The translations under genes were made by a program, and so were the position numbers. The notes beneath the pieces were generated by a model that ran no database searches, was not told where the DNA came from, and saw only the letters and a list, made by a program, of their open reading frames with translations. From Sinonovacula constricta (Eukaryota; Mollusca; Bivalvia; Cardiida; Solecurtidae), in the NCBI GenBank assembly GCA_007844125.1, contig CM017564.1, forward strand, positions 28,699,158-28,763,157: a DNA stretch of 64,000 bases, written 5' to 3'. Numbering within the stretch: position 1 is the stretch's first letter; each line of letters begins with the position of its first letter. Below, one piece after another: positions 47,079 through 59,022 of the stretch.

Positions 47079-47338
47079 GGATGGGATGGTTTTTGCCGGT
47101 ATTTTCGCCGATACAGTGCAGCGACATTTCCATCATTTTAGCACAAAGGCACTTATGAGGTACCCAGGAACTGAACCCCGCCGGTCCATTATGTTTACAC
47201 CGACGAGTCAGGCGTTTGTGCCCTACTAGCCCCGAGCGTTAGGCAGGAAGCCACTATTACCAACTTTAAGACTTTGGTAGAACCCGACCGGAATTTGTAC
47301 CCACGACCTCCCGATCCGCAAACCGACCCTCTACCTAG
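47079..47338 (-). mobile_element. SINE family 1 copy, minus strand, head truncated
   Basis: On the minus strand it holds most of box A, the box B region, and the body CTTCCTGCCTAACGCTCGGG, GCCTGACTCGTCGGTGTAAA and AATGTCGCTGCACTGTATCG. The head is lost at the start of box A. An imperfect flanking repeat GTGTATGGATG / GTGTATGGGTG (47068-47078, 47339-47349) may be the target duplication. Confidence 0.85.
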
Positions 47339-47408
47339 GTGTATGGGTGTTTGCATTAAACTACATTGTGACATAGACAGAGCCAGCCCTTCCTCCAGCT
47401 TTTAGGTT

Positions 47409-47468
47409 TGCATGGGAGGGGGCGGGCCTTATTTATAGATTAGCATGGGGGCGGGCCTTATTTTTTGC
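47409..47468. repeat. Tandem pair of GC-box-bearing units
   Basis: GCATGGGAGGGGGCGGGCCT and GCATGGGGGCGGGCCTTATT lie about 33 bp apart, both followed by TTATT. Each contains GGGGCGGGCC, a classic GC box (Sp/KLF site), unusual in this AT-rich DNA. There is no gene nearby to tie it to. Confidence 0.6.
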
Positions 47469-47867
47469 GCGGTGTCTTCTTTCTTCAATGAACGTAAAAG
47501 TAAACTATCCCCATGCTGCGTAATCTATGTTGTCATTTATTCATTGTGTGTTTTTTTTATCCTATCAGGATTGTGACGTTGAACATTCCTTGGATGGATA
47601 TTTGACGCTGGTTACTCAACTCTATCTACACACGAAAAGAAAGTTACAATCGTGTACACTTCTTTAGTGGGTAAAATTTGTCCTTGGTTCAAATATTTAA
47701 GTTCTTTAATAGTCTACACATATTACTTCTCCCTTCATCTAAATAAAATGTGGACCACTTAGATCTAAATATGTCATCACGTTAACTTTTTTCTGCTTTC
47801 AATAGATTTGCTTCCTCCACCAAACCACCCCACCCCCACCACTGGTTGTATTTGAAAAAAACGCACA

Positions 47868-47945
47868 AGAATTGCGAAGCCAGAACTCTGTAAGCCAGTT
47901 TAAGTCCACAGTCGGTCCATATTGCCGACTGACCGTTCCAAGGAC
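47868..47945 (+). repeat. Dispersed family A core fragment
   Basis: AACTCTGTAAGCCAGTTTAA, CAGTCGGTCCATATTGCCGA and CTGACCGTTCCAAGG match the core at 27775-27860. Confidence 0.75.
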
Positions 47946-48278
47946 TATATATATATTAAACACTTTACAAGTCGTGTGGACGCTGTTACACTTTTTAGCA
48001 AACTAATCATTTTATTTTACTTTCATCGTCTGATTAAAATATTGTTGTGGTGTTTTATCTATATTTTGAGTATAATTTCTTTTCTTTAACTTATTAATTC
48101 CCATACATGTGGTGTTAAAATAATGTCAATATAAAGAATAACTAGCGCTTTTTAACGTTCATCGGTTGATGAACCATGTTGGGTTGTGTTGTCTAAACTA
48201 TTCTGTGAAGGCCTTCCGACTCAACAATGACTTAAACAGGACATCACAGAACCCAGTACAGTTGAACGTCATCAATTA

Positions 48279-48615
48279 AAGGTAGTACTAATTTGGACCC
48301 TTTTTTCTAAAATAACCAAATAAGTCATTGTTACCTGAAAAAGGTTTTGGAAAAATGCTGTTCATTGATTCACTAGATCTGTGTGAAAAGTGAAGAATAA
48401 ATCACCACTCGTCATTGCAAACAGGTATTTCCTATCTAAGCCACGCAGCACAGTAAGCTATTTTTAAACTAAGAAAACCACGTGACCACTTACTTTTTAT
48501 ATCACGTGACATGACCAAGCGGGTAATCAGCTCTTTGATGTCCAGCTGAAATCTCCAGCGTGCTAATTTTATAGTGTTTAAAATAATGGACATTATAAAA
48601 CGATGTTTTTTCTCC
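48279..48615 (+). repeat. Dispersed family B copy, shortened
   Basis: AAAGGTAGTACTAATTTGGA, TATTTCCTATCTAAGCCACG, CAGCACAGTAAGCTATTTTT, CCACGTGACCACTTA and AATAATGGACATTATAAAAC align with 41764-42120. Confidence 0.7.
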
Positions 48616-49127
48616 GTGACAAAATTTCATCCCTCCGTGACAAAATCCTCCTGTTCATTTAAGCATAGGCAGACAAAATTCCTCCTTTAAATTTTTCAAA
48701 GACGACAAGATCCATCCCTTAAATTAATAAATGACAACATCATTATGCTCTTCTTATCGCTTATAATGCAATTAAACACGTGACATATGTACCAGGTGTA
48801 CAGTGATATCTCCGCTTGAACAGTGTTTTTCCTTGGTCTGGCGATTTTATTACGTGTACAGAGAATACCAATGACTATTTGTATGTATATTTGTGCATTA
48901 AAGTACTTCGCCTTAAGTTTTGCATTTTTTGAAATTGAGTTTGTGCATGCATGCGTTCATTTAAACATTTCGATAAATTATATGTAAGGAGTTTAACATT
49001 TCAAAATGATAATTACTTGTGCATTATTCCTACTTTCATATTGAATGAATTTTATGTCATTTTAATTACAATTTTATGATTTCATTATCTTAATTTTACG
49101 TGCATTATAATGTAAACATATAAATAT

Positions 49128-49193
49128 ATAGTATTATAATTGAAATTATGTTGTTATACATATATAATATAATAATTTCAATTATAATACTAT
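49128..49193. other. Perfect hairpin, 22-bp arms, 22-base loop
   Basis: Left arm 49128-49149 starts ATAGTATTATAATTGAAATT. Right arm 49172-49193 is its exact reverse complement. Both are AT-rich. It could be a tiny palindromic element or chance in AT-rich DNA; a long perfect match makes chance less likely. Confidence 0.75.
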
Positions 49194-49861
49194 TGGAAGA
49201 GTTTTCATGACAATATTATTAGTACTTCTCTTTTTATAAAGTCAGTCAAGTATTATATTCTTATCTTATTTATATTTATTTATTTGATTCTTTATATTTG
49301 TGTGTGAGTGTAGGTGTGTGTAACATTAATTTTCTGTTTATGTTGTTTTAATTTATGCCGAAATTTTATGCTAAGTATTTAAGTACACCATTTATTTTAC
49401 ACCACAATCAAAATGGAAATACATGTAAAAGGTGAAGAATGATTCTTGTCTTTGCGCTACAATTGGCTCTTTTGATTTAAGGGTACTACTTACAAAAACA
49501 GCTTCAACGCAAGTTTCTCCTTTTCTGTGAGAGATCTAGACTTTACCACATTTTAACTATGTTTGTGTGAGTACTTTGTAACAGCCCTGGAAATGGAATT
49601 CCACATTTTTAATGCGATTAAATGCACAAAACTAAGTTAAATTGCGCCAAACTTGACCGAGATAGTTTTCTCTCATAAACGGAGGGAACTCTTACATAAT
49701 AAAACGGTGTCAACGTAAAAATCGCTTGGCAAAACGTCAAGAATAAGAGAGAATAAGCGTGCACTTGTGTGAAAAAGAAATACTTTGATAAACAATCTGT
49801 AGACTTAACACGTTGCTAAATGGCACAAATACAGCGAAACCTTGAAAAGAAACACAGAGTG

Positions 49862-50104
<243 letters not shown>

Positions 50105-50561
50105 GAGAGAATAAGCAACACGTTTGTAAAATGTAGTTCAAGTTTTTCTTTACAAATAAAACTGACATTATACACGCAGTTTATATGATACGAACCTAAG
50201 ACAATTAAAATTTCCGGTAAAATGGCGTTTTTCTTGCAAACAAAAGAAAATGGTTTCAGTGTGATTTTAAATTGACGTAGATATAAAGATCGTGGGACGT
50301 ACGAGCATTGCGTGAGCAACGTGTGCTTGCTTAATTACATGTTACGTGTTTTTATCGGATATTTTGCCTCGGATTTTAACAGATGGAAAATATAGATGCG
50401 ATAAATAAATGAGTCGCGGAAAAAAAATCCATCCACTTTTATTTGTTGAGGAAAATTGGGATAAACACCAGCGCGTAGTTTCGCGGCGACCTCTAGCGTA
50501 AAAACGCAAACGGTTCCCGGCGTCGTATTAGAGTACTTAGTAACTTTTACATTATAATGAG

Positions 50562-50837
50562 GGTTGGGATTGGCCGGCACTTTTGCTGATACTGTGCAAC
50601 GACATTTCTATCATTATAGCACAGGGGCACTTATGAGTTGCCCAGGGACTGAACCCGGCCGGTCCATTATACTGACACAGACGAGTCAGGTGTAATACTA
50701 TCCCCTTAGCCCCGAGCGTTAGGCAGGAAGCCACTACTACCAACTTTGAAGTCTTTGGTTTGACCCGGCCGGAGTTTGAACCCGCGACCTCCCGATCCGC
50801 AAGCCAACGCTCTACCAACTGAGCTATTGCGGTCGGT
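50562..50837 (-). mobile_element. SINE family 1 copy, minus strand, intact, 13-bp target duplication
   Basis: The minus strand begins with a tRNA-like head (CAATAGCTCAGTTGGTAGAG box A, GGGTTCAAAC box B region). The body is as in other copies. ACATTATAATGAG flanks it exactly (50549-50561, 50838-50850). The open frame at 50552-50818 is the SINE read through. Confidence 0.94.
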
Positions 50838-51879
50838 ACATTATAATGAGAACGATGCTATTGTAACGCTATAATTTTATTACGACGACATTTTAAAAAA
50901 AAATATAGTGCCGATTAGCATTATAATGTTGCAGTTGAAGCATTTTATTAAATAAAACTTACCGAATGCAATATTGAGATACAAAATTATAAATTCAAAC
51001 ACAAGAACAAACATAATATTGCCATAATGAAACAAAGGTAAGAATATCAAATTACTATTTTAATAATTCTTTTACCAAATGCAAAAGTATAGTTTTGGAA
51101 TTTAAATTACATAAGATCGATTGACATTTAAATGTGCATGGCGTATAAGGAATCACCATGTTGAAATGTGAATCAACATGTTCGAGTTTCTAATATAAAT
51201 CTCTACCAAATTGTTATGTATTTGTGCGTTTTATCGTATTATTTATGTGTCTAGTTCAACTCCATGGATAGGATACACAATTAAATCACACGTGCTCCCT
51301 TTAATACAATTCAAAGTACGAACAGCATAAAGTGCATTGGCGACGGTGCTCTGAATCATAAATCATGCCTAATGCTTTCAACTAAGTAAAATGGCTGGAA
51401 ACGCATTTTGTTGCATAAAAAATAAGGCGCTCCGGGTTTATTGCGGGTAAAGTAGAAATGAAAGAAAATTTGGATGAGAAATAAGTTTTGAAGGGTAATT
51501 TCGGGAGTATGGTTGAAAGAAGTGGAATTTTGCACAAAGGGCGTTTCTTTGTTTCCCTTTTGACGTATCTGGCTACTCGACTATGCAGTGTAACATGCAT
51601 GACTAAAACGTAATCGGGCAGCTTTGCATTAACAAACCTTCTTTACTGCCGTCATTTTTGCTCTCTGTATTACGTATATGTTAAAATGACAAATTATGAT
51701 GTACAAATACCTAATTGCCAGTCTAACTAACCGCCTAATTGTTGGACAGGTATTCAGTTTTGACGACTTCAATATTATATCATCTGTGATTTCAAAAATG
51801 TATTCAAATGTTTCAAGGTGGTTTTGCCTGTTACGACAATCAGCAGCAACAAAACTTAGAAAAACTTCTCGATACCGAG

Positions 51880-52170
51880 GGCCGGCCGCAATAGCTCAGG
51901 TGGTAGAGCGTCGGCTTGCGAATCGGAGGTCGTTCAAACCTTGACCGGGTCAGACCAAAGACTTTGGTAGTAGTTGGCTAGTTGGTAGTAGTGGCTTCCC
52001 TCCTAACGCCCGGGGCTAAGGGGACAGCATTACGCCTGACTCGTCGGTGTCAGTATAATAGACCGACCGGGTTCAGTCCCTGGGCACCTCATAAGTGCCC
52101 CTGTACTATAATGATAGAAATGTCGCTGCACAGTATCAGCAAAAATGCCGGCTAACCCCATCCCTCTCTC
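51880..52170 (+). mobile_element. SINE family 1 copy, plus strand, intact, 12-bp target duplication
   Basis: The head GGCCGGCCGCAATAGCTCAG has box A through GTGGTAGAGCG and box B GGTCGTTCAAACC (51928-51940). A short internal duplication, GTTGGTAGTAG / TTGGTAGTAG, lies near 51965-51990. CTCGATACCGAG flanks it (51868-51879, 52171-52182). There is no A tail; the 3' end is CTCTCTC. Confidence 0.94.
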
Positions 52171-52393
52171 CTCGATACCGAGCGATATCAGACGTATTTC
52201 AAAATTCAATACTTCAAACGTACGTCTCGTGTGTTGCTTATGTTTGTGAATATATTTTCTTAGTTTATGCAAGCATGATAGCAAAAAAAAGGTGACGGTG
52301 ATTCAAAGTTCACTAACTTTCAATCAAAACTAAAAACAATGTCTATAATTAGTTTCGGAACAACGATTTTGCGGTACACTCTTCCTGAAAAAT

Positions 52394-52478
52394 CGAGCTT
52401 TACCACTACCATTTTAAACAACTTTGGTATGTCGCGACCCGGTATCGAACCCGGGGCCTCCCGTACCTGGAGCCGATG
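52394..52478 (-). mobile_element. SINE family 4 fragment, minus strand
   Basis: The reverse complement reads GGCTCCAGGTACGGGAGGCC, CGGGTTCGATACCGGG and a TGGTAGTGGTAAAGCTC end. This matches the head of the full copy at 60968. Confidence 0.8.
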
Positions 52479-52581
52479 TATTTTGATTCTGCAGAAGTTG
52501 AAGCATAGGTCGATATTTTATTTAGTTTGTATACTTTGTACATTATCGTAGCAATACCAACAAAAACAATACCAACCACGT

Positions 52582-52699
52582 ACTGAGTAAATACAAATTT
52601 AAATGTATAAATAAATAATTAAGAATCTTGTTTAAACCATTTATTATCCATATATAGATATAATTATTTAATATACATTTAAATTTGTATTTACTCAGT
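52582..52699. other. Long hairpin, about 39-bp arms, 28 bp of them perfect
   Basis: Left arm 52582-52621 starts ACTGAGTAAATACAAATTTA. Right arm 52661-52699 is its reverse complement, with a single-base length difference near the loop (about 39 bases). Could be a small MITE of the foldback type; no target duplication was identified. Confidence 0.75.
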
Positions 52700-52700
52700 T

Positions 52701-53735
52701 AGATGATCCATATAGCACTTTCGTCAGGACAACATTATTGTTGTGCGTATCGCAACTGTTCGAAATTCATGTCTAAACAACGGAAGCCGCATATTCCGTA
52801 CAATCGGTCTGCGGGGTGCGCGTATGTACAACGACATAGCAGTTATTCGTAAAATTGATATTATTTTCAAACTTGCTTATGGAAATCAACAAACTTTTCA
52901 GAAGACTGTTATTGCATATGTTAAAATATAGTAAATAACACCAAAAATAATGCTATTTTTTGTCTTACTTTATCAGTTTTCTCGATTAATAATGGTTTTC
53001 ACGGCATTAGCATTGTCCGAAAAAGGTTGAAAAGCAATTTAATACACTCAAATTTCGTCATTAACACACAATCATACGTTACAAAATAAGCCAAACTGTC
53101 TCATAAATTTATTCCTACGCAACGAAAAAGAAAAAAAGATACTCAAATGAATGTTTTATTATGATTTTATGAGTCGGGTCGCTTTAAAAAAATGTTGCTG
53201 CTTGTTTGAATTTTAAAAAATTGCATTAAAGTATCAACATTAGATATTTATCATTAGTTACACTTTATTATTTAATCAAATACAAAAGCATTCACTATTT
53301 TTAACGTTTAGTAACATAAAACAAGTTTACTTCAAAACGCTTTACACACATGTACCATCATCACAACCCTGACAGAAATACGATCTTTACGGTAATCCGG
53401 AATTTATGCGTGATTTCAGACATGTACTGAAGAACACAAACAAACAATACAATTAAAAAGAAAACAAAAATCAGAAGCGGTTAAAAAGTTGAAATTAACC
53501 ATATTATGGATAAACCGTCTGTAGAACAACAATTTTCTTGTTAAAAGTGTCTTTTTCAAAATCAACAAGACGACCCATCAGACTTACTGTTTTTTATCAC
53601 TGTACTCTGCTCAGTAAGTTCTAGTGTTGTGGAAAATTTCCAATCAATATCTTTGGTACCTTTAGAGATATTTTCCAGACAAGCAACAATTGAGATAATT
53701 AAAATATAAACTAACTATTTCCTATTTACATATGT
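52701..53735. other. No gene seen
   Basis: AT-rich. A 62-codon frame at 52743-52931 has no recognisable domain. Confidence 0.4.
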
Positions 53736-53739
53736 ACAA

Positions 53740-56700
53740 CAACATCATATGCTCCGTAAAACAACACCATATGTTCAGTACAACACCATATGGTCAGTAC
53801 AATACCATATGGTCAGTACAACAACATATGCTCAGTACAACACCATATGCTCTGTAAAACACCACCATATGCTCAGTACAACAACACCATATAACCCGTA
53901 AAACACCACCATATGCTCAGTACAAAAACACCATATGCTCAGTACAACAACACCATATGCTCAGTACAACAACATCATATAACTCGTAAAACAACACCAT
54001 ATGCTCAATACAACAACACCATATGCTCAGTACAACAACACCATATGCTCAATACAACAACACCATATGCTCAGTACAACAACACCATATGCTCAGTACA
54101 ACAACAACATATGCTCAGTACAACAACAACATATGCTCAGTACAACAACATCATATAACCCGTAAAACAACACCATATGCTCAATACAACAACACCATAT
54201 GCTCAGTACAACAACACCATATGCTCAGTACAACAACACCATATAACCCGTAAAACAACACCATATGCTCAGTACAACAACACCATATAACCCGTAAAAC
54301 AACACCATATGCTCGGTACAACAACACCATATAACCCATAAAACAACACCATATGCTCAGTACAACAACACCATATGCTCGGTACAACAACACCATATAA
54401 CCCGTAAAACAACACCAAATGCTCAGTACAACAACACCATATGCTCAGTACAACAACACCATATAACCCGTAAAACAACACCATATGATCAGTACAAAAC
54501 ACTATATGCTCAGTACAACAACACCATATGCTCAGTACAACAACACCATATAACCCGTAAAACAACACCATATGCTCAGTACAAAAACACCATATGCTCA
54601 GTACAACAACACCATATAACCCGTAAAACAACACCATATGCTCAGTACAAAAACACCATATGCTCAGTACAACAACACCATATGCTCAGTACAACAACAC
54701 CATATAACCCGTAAAACAACACCATATGCTCGGTACAACAACACCATATAACCCGTAAAACAACACCAAATGCTCAGTACAACAACACCATATGCTCAGT
54801 ACAACAACACCATATAACCCGTAAAACAACACCATATGCTCAGTACAAAAACACCATATGCTCAGTACAACAACACCATATGCTCAGTACAACAACACCA
54901 TATAACCCGTAAAACAACACCATATGATCGGTACAACAACACCATATGCTCAATACAACAACACCATATGCTCAGTACAACAACACCATATGCTCAGTAC
55001 AACAACACCATATAACCCGTAAAACAACACCATATGCTCAATACAACAACACCATATAACCCGTAAAACAACACCATATGCTCAGTACAACAACACCATA
55101 TAACCCGTAAAACAACACCATATGCTCAGTACAACAACACCATATAACCCGTAAAACAACACCATATGCTCAATACAACAACACCATATAACCCGTAAAA
55201 CAACACCATATGATCAGTACAACAACAACATATGCTCAGTACAACAACACCATATGCTCAGTACAACAACACCATATAACCCGTAAAACAACACCATATG
55301 ATCAGTACAGCAACACCATATGCTCAGTACAACAACACCATATGCTCAGTACAATAACTCCATATAACCCATAAAACAACATCATATGCTCAGTACAACA
55401 ACACCATATGCTTAGTACAACAACACCATATGCTCAGTACAACAACACCATATAACCCGTAAAACAACACCATATGATCAGTACAAAACACCATATGCTC
55501 AGTACAACAACACCATATGCTCAGTACAACACCACCATATAACCCGTAAAACAACACCATATGATCAGTACAACAACACCATATGCTCAGTACAACAACA
55601 CCATATGCTCAGTACAACAACACTATATGCTCAGTTCAACAACACCATATGCTCAATACAAGAACACCATATGCTCAGTACAACAACACCATATGCTCAG
55701 TACAACAACACCATATAACCCGTAAAACAACACCATATCCTCAGTACAACAACACCATATGCTCAGTACAACAACACCATATGCTCAGTACAACAACACC
55801 ATATAACCCGTAAAACAACACCATATGATCAGTACAACAACACCATATAACCCGTAAAACAACACCATATCCTCAGTACAACAACACCATATGCTCAGTA
55901 CAACAACACCATATGCTCAGTACAACAACACCATATAACCCGTAAAACAACACCATATCCTCAGTACAACAACACCATATCCTCAGTACAACAACACCAT
56001 ATGCTCAGTACAACAACACCATATGATCAGTACAACAACACCATATGCTCAATACAACAACACCATATGCTCAGTACAACAACACCATATGCTCAGTACA
56101 ACAACACCATATAACCCGTAAAACAACACCATATCCTCAGTACAACAACACCATATGCTCAGTACAACAACACCATATGCTCAGTACAACAACACCATAT
56201 AACCCGTAAAACAACACCATATGCTCAGTACAAAAACACCATATGCTCAGTACAACACCACCATATAACCCGTAAAACAACACCATATGATCAGTACAGC
56301 AACACCATATGCTCAGTACAACAACACCATATGCTCAGTACAATAACTCCATATAACCCATAAAACAACACCATATGCTCAGTACAACAACACCATATGC
56401 TCAGTACAACAACACCATATGCTCAGTACAACAACACCATATAACCCGTAAAACAACACCATATGATCAGTACAACAACAACATATGCTCAGTACAACAA
56501 CACCATATGCTCAGTACAACAACACCATATAACCCGTAAAACAACACCATATGATCAGTACAACAACACCATATGCTCAGTACAACAACACCATATGCTC
56601 AGTACAACAACACCATATGCTCAGTTCAACAACAACATATGCTCAGTACAACAACACCATATGCTCAGTACAAAAACACCATATGCTCAGTTCAACAACA

Positions 56701-58375
56701 ACATATGCTCAGTTCAACAACACCATATGCTCAGTACAAAAACACCATATGCTCAGTTCAACAACAACATATGCTCAGTACAAAAACACCATATGCTCAG
56801 TTCAACAACACCATATGCTCAGTACAACAACACCATATGCTCAGTACAACAACACCATATGCTCAGTACAACAACACCATATGCTCAGTACAACAACACC
56901 ATATGCTCAGTACAACAACACCATATGCTCAGTACAAAACACCATATGCTCAGTACAAAACACCATATGCTCAGTACAACAACACCATATGCTCAGTACA
57001 AAACACCATATGCTCAGTACAAAACACCATATGCTCAGTACAACAACACCATATAACCCGTAAAACAACACCATATGCTCAGTACAACAACTCCATATAA
57101 CCCGTAAAACAACACCATATGCTCAGTACAACAACACCATATGCTCAGTACAACAACACCATATGCTCAGTACAAAACACCATATGCTCAGTACAACAAC
57201 ACCATATAACCCGTAAAACAACACCATATGCTCAGTACAAAACACCATATGCTCAGTACAAAACACCATATGCTCAGTACAAAACACCATATGCTCAGTA
57301 CAATAACTCCATATAACCCATAAAACAACACCATATGATCAGTACAACAACACCATATGATCAGTACAACAACACCATATGCTCAGTACAATAACTCCAT
57401 ATAACCCGTAAAACAACACCATATGATCAGTACAAAACACCATATGCTCAGTACAACAACACCATATAACCCGTAAAACAACACCATATGATCAGTACAA
57501 AACACCATATGCTCAGTACAATAACTCCATATAACCCGTAAAACAACACCATATGATCAGTACAAAACACCATATGCTCAGTACAATAACTCCATATAAC
57601 CCGTAAAACAACACCATATGATCAGTACAAAACACCATATGCTCAGTACAACAACACCATATGCTCAGTACAACAACACCATATAACCCGTAAAACAACA
57701 CCATATGATCAGTACAAAACACCATATGCTCAGTACAACAACACCATATGCTCAGTATAATAACTCCATATAACCCGTAAAACAACACCATATGCTCAGT
57801 ACAACAACACCATATAACCCGTAAAACAACACCATATAACCCGTAAAACAACACCATATCCTCGGTACAACAACACCATATGCTCAGTACAACAACACCA
57901 TATGCTCAGTACAACAACACCATATAACCCGTAAAACAACACCATATCCTCGGTACAACAACACCATATGATCAGTACAAAAAACCATATAACCCGTAAA
58001 ACAACACCATATCCTCGGTACAACAACACCATATAACCCGTAAAACAACACCATATGATCAGTACAACAACACCATATAACCCGTAAAACAACACCATAT
58101 GCTCGGTACAACCACACCATATGATCAGTACAAAACACCACATGCTCAGTACAACAACACCATATGCTCAGTACAACAACACATATAACCCGTAAAACAA
58201 CACCATATCCTCGGTACAAAAAGAACATACGCCCAGTACAACAACAACATATGCTCAGTACAATAACACCATATAACCCATAAAACAACACCATATGCTC
58301 AGTACAAAAACACCATATACTCAGTACAACAACAACATATGCTTAGTACAATAACACCATATGCTCAGTACAACA
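53740..58375. repeat. Minisatellite, 22-bp unit, about 210 copies, two unit types
   Basis: Type A reads ACCATATGCTCAGTACAACA+AC; type B reads ACCATATAACCCGTAAAACA+AC. They share the first 7 and the last bases. Variants: GATCAGTAC, CCTCAGTAC, CTCGGTAC and a 21-bp form ending TACAAAAC. Type A units hold CATATG (an NdeI site). Runs of one to many A are separated by mostly single B units; one BB pair is visible near 57803-57850. Open frames on both strands come from the repeat. Confidence 0.96.
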
Positions 58376-58439
58376 GCTTTTCAACTAAAAAAGTGAAATA
58401 TCTATATCGGGAATAGCCACACCCAGGGGACACAACCTC

Positions 58440-58575
58440 TCCACACAGCCACCAAAAAGTAGAGAGAAAAAGAGATCATGATGTGCAAAATGATCAATTT
58501 CAAAATAGACACAACAAACAATTAATGAAAATAAGAACCGGAGGGGTAACCGCCTTGGAACGGTGAGTGGCAAAC
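58440..58575 (-). repeat. Dispersed family A fragment
   Basis: It ends with GGGGTAACCGCCTTGGAACG, the family core end, preceded by AAATAGACACAACAAACAAT in the same layout as 2880-2960, but strongly diverged. Confidence 0.5.
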
Positions 58576-58970
58576 CAATGGCAAAACAATTTGCAATAGC
58601 AAAGGTCAATATTAATTCCTGGAGTAGTTATCACTTTTCGGACTTGCGCGTGCGAAACTCTCGACCAATCAAAATGCTTAAAATTGATAGGGTATATAAT
58701 ATAACAAAATATGTAATGAATGTATTGAAGGGAAAACAAGGGGGGTCATGTGATATATTTAGCATAATCGGAATGTTGCGTAAGAATAAAACTTTTACAG
58801 ATGTAAGACATTTAAGACAAATGCTACGGAGAGATGTCCCCCTACCCCCACCATCCCCACCATCCCCTACCCATTATGAAACATTTATTCTGACGGGTAT
58901 TATAACTAGATTTATGTAATAAAACATATGGTTCGCCATTCTTTTTGTTGTTGTCATTATTTTGTTGCAT

Positions 58971-59022
58971 TTTTTACATCGCACCGACACAATTATGCTC
59001 ATATTGACGACGTCCAGCTATG
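58971..59022 (-). mobile_element. SINE family 3 tail fragment
   Basis: TTTACATCGCACCGACACAA, TTATGCTCATATTGACGACG and TCCAGCTA match 32862-32910, the 3' end of the family 3 SINE, so only the end was retained (5' truncation is typical). Confidence 0.75.

Noticed and set aside
50552..50818. 88-codon frame on the minus strand (and similar frames at 32907, 52030, 47029)
   Set aside because: It is the SINE sequence read through.
51880..51960. Functional tRNA genes at the SINE heads (also 27896, 33000, 50760, 60968)
   Set aside because: Box A and B are present, but the cloverleaf is not maintained and each head is fused to a SINE body with target duplications.
53913..58294. Open frames such as the 197-codon frame at 56463
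   Set aside because: Produced by the 22-bp minisatellite; both strands are open and unit indels shift frames at random.
53740..58375. CRISPR-like array
   Set aside because: There are no unique spacers between repeats, the units are contiguous, and the DNA is eukaryotic.
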